In this document: positions 12,272 through 24,353 of the stretch, piece by piece
How the letters are laid out: each line of letters opens with the position of its first letter
How positions within the stretch are numbered: position 1 is the first letter of the stretch
NCBI GenBank assembly: GCA_015039365.1
Contig: WION01000121.1
Coordinates: forward strand, 1 to 64,000
Source of the DNA: Amanita rubescens
Taxonomy: Eukaryota; Basidiomycota; Agaricomycetes; Agaricales; Amanitaceae
DNA length: 64,000 nt
Direction of reading: 5' to 3'
Notes under the pieces: model-generated
Seen by the model: only the letters and a program-made list of their open reading frames with translations
What the model was told of the DNA's origin: nothing
The model's database searches: none
Program-made: the position numbers and the translations under genes

Positions 12272-14068
12272 TCTTGGCTGTATTTGATGGGATTAATTAT
12301 CGTAGAGATTCTTACTTTAGACCGGTTTGGCAAGGATATGATTAACTTCTATTTAATACGACCCGACGTGGCTAGTTCCACGATTAGCATTTAATTCATT
12401 TTCGAGCACAATTATAATTTGGTCATACAATAAGCAATAGGTCAAAGACTTCTACGCTCATCACTATAGCAAGTTAAGATCCAAGCGACACCAAACCTGA
12501 TGTACGGGGAATCACCTTCAATTCTAAAAATATTGAGCAACGAAATGAATTTCGCGGACCTGTAAAAAATCCGATCGAAGATCAACGAGTCATATCATAA
12601 CTTTCATAAGCAAATCATGGTGTTTCATGGAATCCCTGGCCTGCTCATATGGGTTTCATCGGTGATCATCTTTATACATCGAAGTGTGATGGCCTTTCAA
12701 TGTGTCCGAGTCGTAACCAGGTACGGTTACCTTCGTCACGCAACCGACAAGGTTGACGTTGATCAATCATGGTAATTTGGATGCGTGTGCGGCGCCATGG
12801 TCCAAATTTTCAATCCACAAAGACGAATGTCCCAAGTCAGCTATTACCGGTGGGTGGATATCCGAGATGCAAGCACATGGACGTCTTGGACCAAGTCTGG
12901 GCTCGATAGGTGCTATAATAATAAGTGAAACACGTCTCACTGATGACGGACGTGAGAAATCGAAGCAATGGGCGTCCCGGCTTGATCTCGATTCCGTTCA
13001 CAATGATAACGGTTCCATCAAGTATGTCAGATACCGTAGATCGGCTGTCTGTGGGGGCCACGGAGCTGGTAACACCGATTTATCCAAGCTGACAGATGGC
13101 GTGGAAGTGCATTGTCGGTTACAGCATCGGCTTCAGGCATGATATTGAATTGGGCGTTTCCTGAAACCACGTTACTGATATGTAGTTCATATACGGCTTT
13201 TAAGTTCCGGGTAGGGAGTTACTTCTTTAGTGTCCCTGAACGCCACAATGGAGGGTTAACAAACGTTTTGGGGAACAATCCGAGTTGTGCCATCAACGTC
13301 TATGCCTTGTTTTGCCTAGTGTGTATTGGGTTTTTACCATGGAGACGAGTCTTTTAGACTCCGCGAACACGCAAGAGGGGAGGCAGATTGAACGGTCTTC
13401 AGGGCGCTCGCAATGACGTCATGTAGCGGTGTCATGGCTGCGAGATCGAAGAGATGGTCAATATGATCATTAGGGGCCTGATGAGATTTCAACACTGAAA
13501 GTAGCTGTGGAACCGATACGTCCGGGTGACGGGGCTACCCGATTGAAGAATATGATCCTTGTCAGATGGTTACGTCCTCGAAACAACGCTTGAATTTTCT
13601 GGTAACAGTAACGCGATATCTTTACATACCGTATTCAGATAAAGGTCCGAAGATTTGGCGAAGTAGATGGCAATTGAATGGGAGCATATGGTTGCCAACT
13701 GTAGGGTCGTTCCCGGTTGCCTTTAGACGTCACTGTATATTAAACTCTAACCTTGATCCTGAACGTTATATCAGTTATCATCAAATAAAATTTCAAGAAC
13801 ATCACTTGTTTTTAGGGGTGTATATGGGTTGGTCATTGCATCCGCTGCTCGTTGCTACGCGTTTACGACAAGAAAAGGACCTAGGAGACATCCAGAATGA
13901 TGCTTTTCCTCTTTTAGTTTAGAAAACGACTTCACTTACGATACGAAGGTTTAGTACGTGGAAGTGTGACTTTGTGACATGGACGTGACTCGTGATACCA
14001 CGCTTAGTCAGCAAGCAGGAATTTGTGTACGCACCGACTCACAACTGCAAACTCCCTCGTCCACCACC
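12272..14068. other. Intergenic, no convincing gene
   Basis: Open frames of 118-129 codons occur at 12753-13142 and 13566-13922, but they lack recognisable domains, introns or promoter context. I treat them as chance frames or gene remnants. The right end holds the BRR2 promoter. Confidence 0.5.
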
Positions 14069-17000
14069 ATGTCAAAGCCCGGAAAACCCGACTTGTCGGG
14101 GTACAACTACAGTGCCCTTTCTTCACTAGTTCTCACCGCAGACCGCTCGACTCTACCACGTCGAGACAAAGAACCCGATGGCGCTCCAACCAGTTTGGCC
14201 GGAAAAATTGACGTGAAAGAGATGGGTTCTCGCGCACTGCGGGCAACTCCGAAGGATTTGGAGAAGAAGAAAAAGAAGGCAGCGGATGGGAAGGACAGAG
14301 ATGCGACCGAGAGGCAGCTCGCGAAGAGGCGGGCAGAGGCTTCTGCTGCTGGTGCGGGCGGTGCTCCTGGGTTCGGTTATGCGGACATTATAGAGGCGAC
14401 ACAGGACGTGGAAGGATTGACGTATCGACCTCGGACATTGGAGACGCGTGAAGTCTATCAACTCATCTTGTCGGCAGTGCATGGCCTGCTAGGAGACCAG
14501 TCTCCGGATATCGTTCGTTCAGCAGCGGACGCAGTGCTCGAGGCGCTGAAAAACGAGGGGGTAAAAGACTTTGACAAGAAGCGTCAGATACAGGAGGTGG
14601 TTGGCCCTGTAACCAACGACATGTTTGGGCAGTTGATTAGTTTGGCGAAGAAAATCACGGATTATGGGGGTGAGGATGTGGCTGTAGTGGATCCTGACTT
14701 GGAGAAGAAAGATGCGGAGATTGATGACGAACTCGGAGTTGCCGTGGTTTTTGACGAGGAGGAGCAGGAAGACGAAGACGAAGAAGGCTACGAAATTAAA
14801 GATGAATCGGATGACGAGGAAGCAGAAGGTGAAGAAGACGAAGATGCATCAGGAGAAAACGAAGAGGCAGGCGAAGAGGAGCTGGTAATTGGAGGAGAGG
14901 GAAAAAAGGCGAAGGGCGTCAAAGCGAACAAGGATATCGTCTCCCCCCACGTCATCGATGGATTCTGGGTCCAACGCCAGATATCAGAAATCTACCCAGA
15001 TCCAGTCACAGCCGCCGACAAAGCAGCCTCTGTTCTCACCATTCTTGGCTCTGAATCAAGCTTGCGGGACGTCGAAAATCAGCTCATAGAGTTATTTGAA
15101 TTCCAGAGCTTCCATACCGTCACCAAGTTCTTGAAGAACAAAGATGTCATCGTCTGGTGCACAAAACTCGCTCGGTCGGATGCTGACGAGAGAATGAACG
15201 TCGAGGTGGCGATGAGGGAAAAGGGAGTGGGTTGGATCTTGCGGGAGTTGGCTGGTGATAGGCAACTCAAGACGGCGTCAGATGCCATGGATGTTGACGA
15301 AGCTAAAACCGAAGTGCCCAAGACAGCTACGCTCGCACCTGGTACTACCCTCCAACCCAAGCGGACACTAGATCTTGAAAGCATGATGTTCAGCCAGGGA
15401 GGTCACCTGATGTCGAACAAAAAGTGCAAACTGCCCGAAGGGTCATTCAAGCGCTCTCGTAAAGGCTTCGAGGAAATTCATGTCCCCGCGCCAAAGGCAA
15501 AACCTATGACAGAAGGCGAGCTAGTTCCAGTCACCGCGTTGCCGCCATGGGCCAGGGAGGCGTTTACGGTCCCCAGGCTCAACCGAGTTCAAAGCAAGCT
15601 TTTCCCTGTTGCATTCGGGACGGACGAGCCAATTCTACTCTGCGCACCCACCGGCGCCGGTAAAGTAAGTATTTGCTTCTCGGACATCGACATTCATAGC
15701 TTATTTCTCCGTATTAGACTAACGTTGCCATGCTTACCATTCTGAACGAGCTCGCCAAGGTCAGAGACGAAGCCACGGGAACCTTTGACTTGGATTCCTT
15801 CAAAATCATCTACGTCGCGCCGATGAAAGCCCTCGTTCAGGAAATGGTCGGCAACTTTTCTGCCCGGCTGAAGCCTTTCGGAGTCAAAGTCGGCGAACTC
15901 ACGGGCGACTCTCAAATGACGAAGCAGCAAATTTCCGAGACCCAGATCATTGTCACGACACCAGAGAAATGGGACGTTATCACGCGCAAGAGTACTGATC
16001 TCAGCTATACGAACCTCGTCCGATTAATCATCATTGATGAAATCCACCTTCTCCACGACGAACGCGGACCCGTACTCGAGGCAATCATTGCGAGGACGAT
16101 CAGGAGGATGGAACAGACCAATGAATATGTTCGGCTGGTTGGTCTATCCGCGACGCTTCCCAACTACGAAGACGTCGCGACCTTCTTGCGCGTCGACGAA
16201 AAGAAGGGCTTGTTCTACTTTGACGCCTCGTATCGGCCTTGCGGTCTGCAGCAACAGTTCATTGGTATTACGGAAAAGAAGGCAATCAAGCGGTACCAGG
16301 TGATGAACGAGGTCCTATACGAGAAGGTCCTCGACCAAGCGGGGAAAAATCAAACTCTCGTCTTTGTTCATTCTCGAAAGGAAACGGCCAAGACGGCGAG
16401 GTATCTCCGGGATATGGCAGTTGAGAAGGAGACCATCACGCAGTTCGTCAAACCGGACGGCGCGGTTCGAGAGATCTTGAATGAAGAAGCCGGAAACGTG
16501 AAGGACTCGAACTTGAAGGATATCTTGCCTTTTGGGTTCGCGATTCATCATGCCGGGATGTCGCGGGAGGACCGAGGGCTGGTCGAGGAACTGTTCTCTG
16601 ACGGATCGATTCAGGTGCTCGTATGCACGGCGACGCTCGCGTGGGGTGTCAATCTTCCCGCGCATACCGTCATCATCAAAGGCACTCATATCTACAACCC
16701 TGAGAAGGGTCGATGGGTAGAGTTATCCTCCCAGGATGTTCTCCAGATGCTCGGGCGCGCCGGCCGTCCGCAGTACGACACGTTTGGAGAGGGAATTATC
16801 ATCACGAATCATTCGGAACTTCAATACTATCTCAGTTTATTGAATCAGCAGCTGCCAATCGAAAGCCAGTTCGTCAGCAAGTTGGCTGATAATTTAAATG
16901 CCGAGATTGTGCTCGGAACGATCAGGAACAGGGACGAGGCGGTGCAATGGCTGGGGTACACCTATTTGTAAGTGCATTTCGTACATCATTCAGTAGAGTG

Positions 17001-20000
17001 AAAGCGCTAATAGGATCTGTTTTCAGGTATGTTCGAATGCTCAAGTCACCGTCTCTTTACAGCGTCGGAGTCGACTATCAACAAGACGACACTGGCCTTA
17101 TTCAAAAACGCGCGGATATCGTGCACACGGCGGCTGCGCTTTTGGAGAAGTGCCAGCTTATCAAGTATGAGCGCTCATCTGGGCGGTTCCAAAGCACCGA
17201 ACTGGGTCGCATCGCATCGCATTATTATGTGACATACAACTCGATGATGGTGTATAACCAACACCTGAGGTCAACAATGTCGTCTATCGAGCTCTTCCGG
17301 GTGTTTGCGCTGTCCAACGAATTCAAACTTCTGCCGGTTCGACAAGAGGAGAAGCTCGAGTTGACGAAGTTGCTGGAACGCGTACCAGTACCCGTCAAGG
17401 AGAGCGTTGATGAACCTGCCGCCAAGATCAACGTTTTGCTACAGGCGTACATCTCTGGGCTGAAGCTGGATGGGTTCGTCCTCGTATCAGATATGGTGTA
17501 CGTCACGCAATCTGCCGGGCGTATCCTGCGCGCGATATTCGAGATTTGCCTGAAGAGAGGGTGGGCCGTCCCCGCTAGAGCTGCCTTGGATATGTGCAAG
17601 GAGGTCGAGAAGAGGATGTGGCGTTCGATGACACCACTTCGTCAGTTCAAGGGTGTCCCGACCGAAATCATTCGAAAGGCGGAAGGAAAACAATTCCCGT
17701 GGGATCGCTATTACGACTTGACTCCACCAGAAATCGGAGAGCTGCTCGGTATACCTAATGCAGGACGGCTCGTGCATAGGCTCGTGCATAACTTCCCCAA
17801 GTTACAGTTGCAAGCGCAAGTACAGCCAATCACGCGCACGCTCCTTCGTATCGATCTCTCTATCATACCTGATTTTCGATGGGATGAGAAGGTTCACGGC
17901 GGAGCAGAAACATTCGTCATCATGGTGGAGGACGTGGACGGAGAAGTTGTCCTGTTCCACGATACATTCGTCCTTCGTCAACGTTACGCCGAAGACGAAC
18001 ACAACGTGACCCTGACTGTTCCCATGTTTGAGCCCGTCCCGCCCAACTATTTCATTTCCATTGTCTCGGACCGCTGGTTACATGCCGAAACGAGGCTCCC
18101 TATCTCCTTCAAGCACCTGATTCTTCCCGAAAAATTCCCTCCCCCGACACCGCTTCTCGACCTTCAACCTCTCCCCCTTTCGGCGCTGCATAACAAGGAG
18201 TTTGAAGCCATTTATTCAAGCGGTATACAAACGTTCAACAAGATCCAGACTCAAGTTTTCCAAGCCTTATACACGACCGACGAGAACGTCTTCATTGGCG
18301 CACCAACCGGCAGTGGAAAGACAATCTGTGCCGAGTTTGCATTGCTCAGGTTATGGAGCAAGCGCGAACAGCCTAGGGCTGTATGTATTGAACCGTATCA
18401 GGAAATGGTCGACCAGCGCGTGGCAGAATGGAAGGAGAAGTTCAAAAAACTGCAGGGTGGGAAACAAATCGTGAGCTTGACAGGAGAGACGAGTACGGAT
18501 TTGAGGTTACTCGAAAAAGGCGACGTCATCGTTTGCACTCCACTGCAGGCAAGTTGCTCTACAATCCCTGTTTAGAGCAGTGCTAACCTCACCTTTCCTT
18601 TAGTGGGATATTATATCACGACGATGGCGCCAACGCAAGAATGTTCAAAATGTCGGTCTTCTGATCGCGGACGAAGTACAGCTTGTCGGTGGTGAGGTAG
18701 GACCCACCTACGAAGTCATTATCTCTCGGACGCGCTACGTGTCTGCGCAAACAGAGAACAAGACTCGTGTCGTTGCTTGTGGTGTTTCTCTGGCGAACGC
18801 GCGGGATCTTGGAGAATGGATCGGTGCCCCATCACACGCAATCTTCAACTTTTCGCCAAGCGCGCGTCCACTGGACATGGACATTCATTTGCAATCCTTC
18901 CAGATCTCTCACTTCCCGTCCCTTATGATTGGCATGTCAAAGCCTGCGTACCTCGCCATCGTCGAATACTCGCCCGCAAGACCTGTTATCATCTTTGTTC
19001 CATCCCGCCGGCAGTGTCGGTTGACGGTCGACGACATCTTGACCCACTGCGCTGCGGATGACAAGCCTGATCGTTTCCTGAATATTGAGATGGAAGACCT
19101 ACAGCCCCATCTTGACCACTTGTCGGACAAGGCCTTGGCAGAAACGTTGAAACATGGGATTGGTTATTATCACGAGGCGTTATCAAACCAAGATAAGCTC
19201 ATCGTGAAGCGCCTATTCGAGTCGGGTGCAATCCAAGTCTTGGTTGCGAGCAAGGTACGCCATATTGTTTTCTTTATTGTCTCACTTACCTACTATCAAT
19301 AAATAGGACACTGCATGGAGTATTCCCGTAGCAAGTTATATGGTAATCATCATGGGAGTCCAGTTCTACGAAGGGAAGGAACATCGATACGTCGACTACC
19401 CCGTGATGGACGTTCTGCAAATGATGGGTCGCGCCTGTAGACCGATGAAAGATGAACGTAGTCGCTGCGTCCTTATGTGCCAACAAACACGCAAAGATTT
19501 CTACAAGAAATTCCTCGCGGAAGGCCTACCGATCGAATCTCATTTACCGACACACATGCTTCACGACTACTTCTTGGCCGAAATCGCTGTCAAGACCATC
19601 GAAAACAAGCAGGACGCCATGGATATCCTGACGTGGACATACTTCTACCGGCGAATGACGCAAAACCCTAACTATTATAACCTCCATAATGTCAGCCACC
19701 AACATCTGTCAGATCATCTATCAGAACTTGTTGAAAATACGTTGAGCGACTTGGTGAATTCAAAGTGTATCGCCATCGAGGACGAGATGGACGTCTCACC
19801 GCTGAACTTGGGTATGATCGCGGCATATTACAACATCTCGTACGTTACGGTCGAGGTCTATACGCTCTCCCTCAAAGAACGTACGAAGCTCAAGGGCCTG
19901 CTCGAAGTCGTATCTTCGTCTGCCGAATTTGAAGCGATCCCCATCCGACGTCACGAGGAGGCTCTTCTACGTCGTATTTATGAGCGCGTGCCCGTCAAAC

Positions 20001-20861
20001 TGGATCGTGTTGACTTTGAAGCGCCGCACTTCAAGACTTTCCTCCTGCTACAAGCACACTTCTCCCGGATTCAATTACCGGCAGATCTAGCTGCTGACCA
20101 AGTCCTCGTACTAGAGAAGGTGATGAACCTACTATCGGCCTGCGTCGACGTCATGTCGTCCAACGCTTGGCTCAATGCATTGGGTGCCATGGATCTTTCG
20201 CAGATGTGCGTGCAGGGAGTATGGGAGACGGACTCGCCCTTGAAGCAAATCCCTCATTTCGACGACGATCTCATGAAGCGGTGTAAGGCCGCCAATATCG
20301 AGTCTATCTACGATATCATGGAGATGGAAGACCGGCAACGGAGTGAGCTACTGCAAATGACGCCCGCCCAAATGTATGTCTGTCTCATATCTCTATCAAG
20401 CGTTGGTTACTAACAACAATCTTAGGCGTGACGTAGCAACGTTTGTGAACTCATATCCTACTCTGGATGTCACACAGGAACTGGTGAAGGGCGAGTACAC
20501 AGCAGGGGCTCCCATTGTTCTCAAAGTTGCACTATCAAGGGATGTTGACGAAGAAGAGGAAGAAGAGGGACAGACTGTCGTCGCTCCATTCTACCCAATC
20601 AAAAAGATTGCCAACTGGTGGCTCGTCGTTGGTGACCCGGCCACGAAACAACTTTTGGTGATCAAACGCGTTACTGTGACCAAAAGCCTCGCAGTCAAGC
20701 TAGAGTTTACGCTGCCGAAGGGGAAGCATTCGTTAAAGTTGTACGTTATTTGCGATTCATACGTGGGCGCGGATCACGACATTGCACTGGATCCGATTGA
20801 CGTGGCTGAGGGTGAGGAAAGTGATAGCGAGGAAGATGATATGGACAGCGAGGAAGATTAA
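14069..20861 (+). CDS. BRR2: Pre-mRNA-splicing helicase Brr2
   Basis: Brr2 is the Ski2-like ATPase of U5 snRNP that unwinds U4/U6 during spliceosome activation. Exons are 14069-15664, 15718-16967, 17027-18548, 18604-19254, 19307-20373 and 20426-20861, giving 2173 aa, the usual family length. The N-terminus has a Lys-rich segment and a long acidic run (about residues 230-290). The N-terminal cassette has APTGAGK (motif I, split by intron 1), DEIH, SATLPN and [10 protein letters not shown]. The C-terminal cassette has [12 protein letters not shown] in place of DExH, and GRACRP, a divergence expected for the less active second cassette. Each is followed by a Sec63 unit. The start at 14069 ([14 protein letters not shown]) is preferred over the in-frame ATG at 13979. 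The tail is acidic. Intron 3 is GC-AG. Confidence 0.95.
18549..18603 (+). other. GC-AG intron in BRR2
   Basis: The coding frame ends ...CTGCAG and resumes with TGGGATATTA, giving the expected Brr2 sequence [11 protein letters not shown]. The intron starts GCAAGT and ends CTTTAG, with GCTAAC as a likely branch point. No GT donor nearby keeps the frame. Confidence 0.75.
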
Positions 20862-23436
20862 TTAATTGCGCCAATATATTTACAAATTGTTGTCTGTGTA
20901 GTAGTATTGTAATTGCAAATGGTATTATCCCGATACGTGAGCTTGAGGTATGTATTTACAACAATGCAAGCCAGTAGCCCATATCTATGATGTTCACGTA
21001 CGACGCTGTATCGCCACTCTAAGTAAAGCTTCAGTGATCGAGATTTAAACTAATGCCGATCACAATCCGAGCGGATGCATCTCGTCGTATCAAACAGGGG
21101 GTAGGTTTTCACCGCCTGACGTATGTGTTGGTTGGTCTTATATCATTCATGATGTCAGGTTACTGCGAGGCCTCGCTGGTTCGTTGAATCGTGTTAATTT
21201 TTGGCGTACTTTCTTTCCTCGCGCAGTCTACACAGCCCCACACTATTGATGAGAAAACTGAACTCATTCGACTCGGAAAAGCGGATGTAACGTGAGGGAT
21301 GGACAATCGATCGGGAAAGACACCCGATATGCGGATGTAGCTCGGAATACGTGACAGCCTGACGATCAAACGTGTGACGTGTGACACAAATTTCACTTTT
21401 CCGCAAGTTGTAGTAGTTACCGGCGTGGCAATAGATCTAGACTTGATCAGATTACTAGCTCACTTAGAGATAGAGAGGGTGGGTGACAAGTTACTGTGGG
21501 CTAGCACTGGCAACCAGATGTGCGCAAGCAAGTCGATTTTATGAGAAAATGATGGTCGAGCGACATACGCGTGCCGCCTGAGCAATCGAATCTCGAGCCT
21601 CCGAGATCACAACCTGTTTTCACGCTCGAAATCCCGCCAGCAATCCATTATAATCGTCTGGTTTTTATTACAATTAGTTCTATGGTATTCGACATCTAAT
21701 CGTGGTTAGTTGCAAATAGGAAAGCGGTAAGAGACACGTCGGCGACGCTGGCCTAAAACTTCTTGCGGTTCAATTTTCTGATGCCAGCTCCGGTTCCGGT
21801 TCTCTGCTTGCTTTGTACGCTTTGGCGCAGGGGAGCCTCGGCGGAGTCCCATATTCTATTAACTATATGCGCGTTTTAAGTGGCGTATCGAGGATCTATT
21901 ACATACAAATGTTTGAGGCCATTTGCTGCGGACAAGATAAATGTTGGGCAGACTGTAACCTTTATGATATTGGTTTGCTCATGATGGCGGTCCATTGGTG
22001 GAGTGGAGACTCGCAGATAGTGCGATATGCGCTACTCGTTCAGTTTAAGTTATTTGGTGCTATTTTGACGCTCACCCAAAATTCTGCGAAGTCCAACCCA
22101 CGAGTCATTTTGCCACAGGATTCAAGTACAGCTGTTTTGGGCCTGCGCCGGTGCGTTCAAATGCCTCGCGACCCTAACGAATAGTTGTTTGATGAGCAGT
22201 TTGGATATCGCTCGGTCGTCCCTTACTTTGCCCAAGGTCCCCAATCGAAGCCTTTGCTTTACATAAAGAGCTCAAAGTCAACGAAGAAGTGGTGTTAGGA
22301 TGAGAATGGGATGATGAGCATGTGGTCCATCATTTGCCGGCGCTAATCAAAACTTCCGTGAGTGCTCACTTTTCGCCCCTTCTGTTGGTCTGAGAGTTTA
22401 ACTTTTAGCGTTCTTTCGCCCGATGATACCGTTAGTCCCGAGAACTGGACCATATTCACAATCAACTATCGAATATCTTACACGCGCTCAGTTCGGCATC
22501 CACGACGTGTGCGTGTGGAGCACGGGCCAAGAATTGTGCAATAACACAAATGGCGGCGTTCATGGATGGGATGTAAATATGATTCATCATCCTGATTCCT
22601 GACAAGGTGGACCTGGTTGGTAAGTGGAGGGGATTTAGGATGAAGGAACGGGTGTCGTGTTCTGGCGGGTTGAGCCGAGCCTCAACAACACCCGGTCGTC
22701 ATTGTGTTGCCTGCATCGCCAGCGCTGAAGATTCCGCCTGCAAATATAACAAGAATACAATGCCCCTCAACGCCCAATGATATACCACCAGACCCGAACT
22801 GTCCACGCTGCCTTGTGAAGACCAGATGCCGCCCAAAATGGATTCATAATGGACATGGATGGTATGTGTCGTTTCGTATCCTCGAAAACCTTACTCATAT
22901 CATCCTATCTACAGATTCCATCTCTATGGATAAGCCATCCTCTTCCAATCTTCAAAATAAGGGTTGTACTTCACGACGAATACCACCGCGCTCTTACCTT
23001 CCACTTTATCAAAACATCAGGATGCTATCGAGTATGCAGAGTCTGTCTCGGACCTTGGTGACGTTGATGATGACGATCCCAATCAAAACAGGTTACACAG
23101 CGAAAGAGAAAGATAACACTGCCACCACTGTCAGCCCCTATTATGTAGGCCATAGTTTGGTCAAATTTAAGCTAGCCGATGTGTGAAATTTAAGCACTTG
23201 ATTAAATTGCCTAAATAACTTGCTTCGCCACAAACTGTGATTGAGCTGTGCAAACCCCACATGTGCCTTGTGAACTGTCCCAGATCTCTGCCCCTGGCGC
23301 AGTGCGAAGTTGAATGATGTGCTTGTTACCGACACTTCCACCTAGTGTCTTAATTGGTCATTTGACTTGGAAATTGTATGACTCACTTGGCCTGAGAGCT
23401 CGTCGCGACTCGCCCTTCATTGTATAAGTTGTTCTA
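20862..23436. other. Gene-poor stretch with a possible gene relic
   Basis: The first ~250 bases are the BRR2 3' flank. A weak relic lies at 22740-23130: a possible exon with CPRC...TRC, a good intron (GTATGT ... CTACAG, 22862-22913) and an acidic run (DLGDVDDDDPN near 23060), but these fall in different frames. Nothing else is supported. Confidence 0.4.
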
Positions 23437-23658
23437 ATGCCTCGCACACCGAAAAAGTCCACCACTGCCACTGTTCCTTACACAACTCCCTCACCATCAC
23501 CAAAGAAGAGTCGTAGTCGCAAGTCACAAGGGACTTCTATTCAGGTTGAGCCCATACCTGCTCCCTCGGTTGCACAGCTTCTGGATCAGAGCCGAGAGAC
23601 CACAGATGAGTGGTACAAGTCCAAGAGGACCAAGAATGGTTATGCTAACTACTTGGTG
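23437..23658 (+). pseudogene. 5' fragment of a Crypton-like tyrosine recombinase gene
   Basis: An ATG at 23437 opens 74 codons: a basic Ser/Thr/Pro-rich start (MPRTPKKSTTATVPYTT), then APSVAQLL...SKRTKNGYANYLV. This is the usual N-terminal core-binding start of fungal Crypton recombinases. The expected continuation (x-GKQWLGDW) is not here but at 33428, in frame with a GTG present at both ends (23656-23658 and 33425-33427). After about 23690 the DNA becomes AT-rich like the Helitron segment. I infer that the recombinase gene was split by insertion. An independent truncated copy is the alternative. Confidence 0.55.
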
Positions 23659-24353
23659 ATGTGGGCCACCGCTTTGCGTGGCAAGTCCGAGGCCATTTTT
23701 TGCTACAATAAATTATTAATTATAGTCATGAGGCATAGTACCAGTAACTTTGTTTACAGAAGTTTATGATAGCCTTCCAAGTCTACTAGTAGTACTATAG
23801 TAAATTAGTGATGTTTATCTATCAGGTTTCATCACAATTGAACAGCCTTGATTCTTGAATATCACAGTGTAAGTTTCACTATTTGATCATTTTGCTCTGG
23901 CTACTAATCAGTAACTACCAATACAGAGGTGAAATACTAATTCCAGACAGAAAATGATTCCTTGTTCCTCTTGTATGGAATGTTGACCCACTGATTTCAC
24001 TTCCAATTAAACTAGTAATTTAATAAATAATAGTCTCTAGAAGCCAGCCAATGCATTTTGTGCACTTGATTTTCTAAGTGACCAGAGGTGGATTCTTACA
24101 CTTGTGTCAGTCATGAGAAATGACTTCTCTAAAGATCTAGAACATTTCATTGTGCAATCATTCCATGATTGCTCAATCTTGTTACCACAATTGATTTCTG
24201 GTGATAGCTGTTCATGTGTAGTACTATTTACAAGCCAGAGTGTCTACACTAAAGCATGCCTTATCTGGTCTTATCTCATCTATTTCCAGGAATTGTATGC
24301 TACTGCACTGTACACTGGCAGTAGTTCAAACTGTGAAGTGAATGAGGGATCCA

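Noticed and set aside
12753..13142. 129-codon open frame
   Set aside because: No domain, no splice structure, no paralogue; coding support is too weak.
13566..13922. 118-codon open frame before BRR2
   Set aside because: No recognisable features and no promoter; it ends in the BRR2 promoter region.
21813..22184. 123-codon open frame after BRR2
   Set aside because: Composition and content look random; no homologous landmarks or introns.
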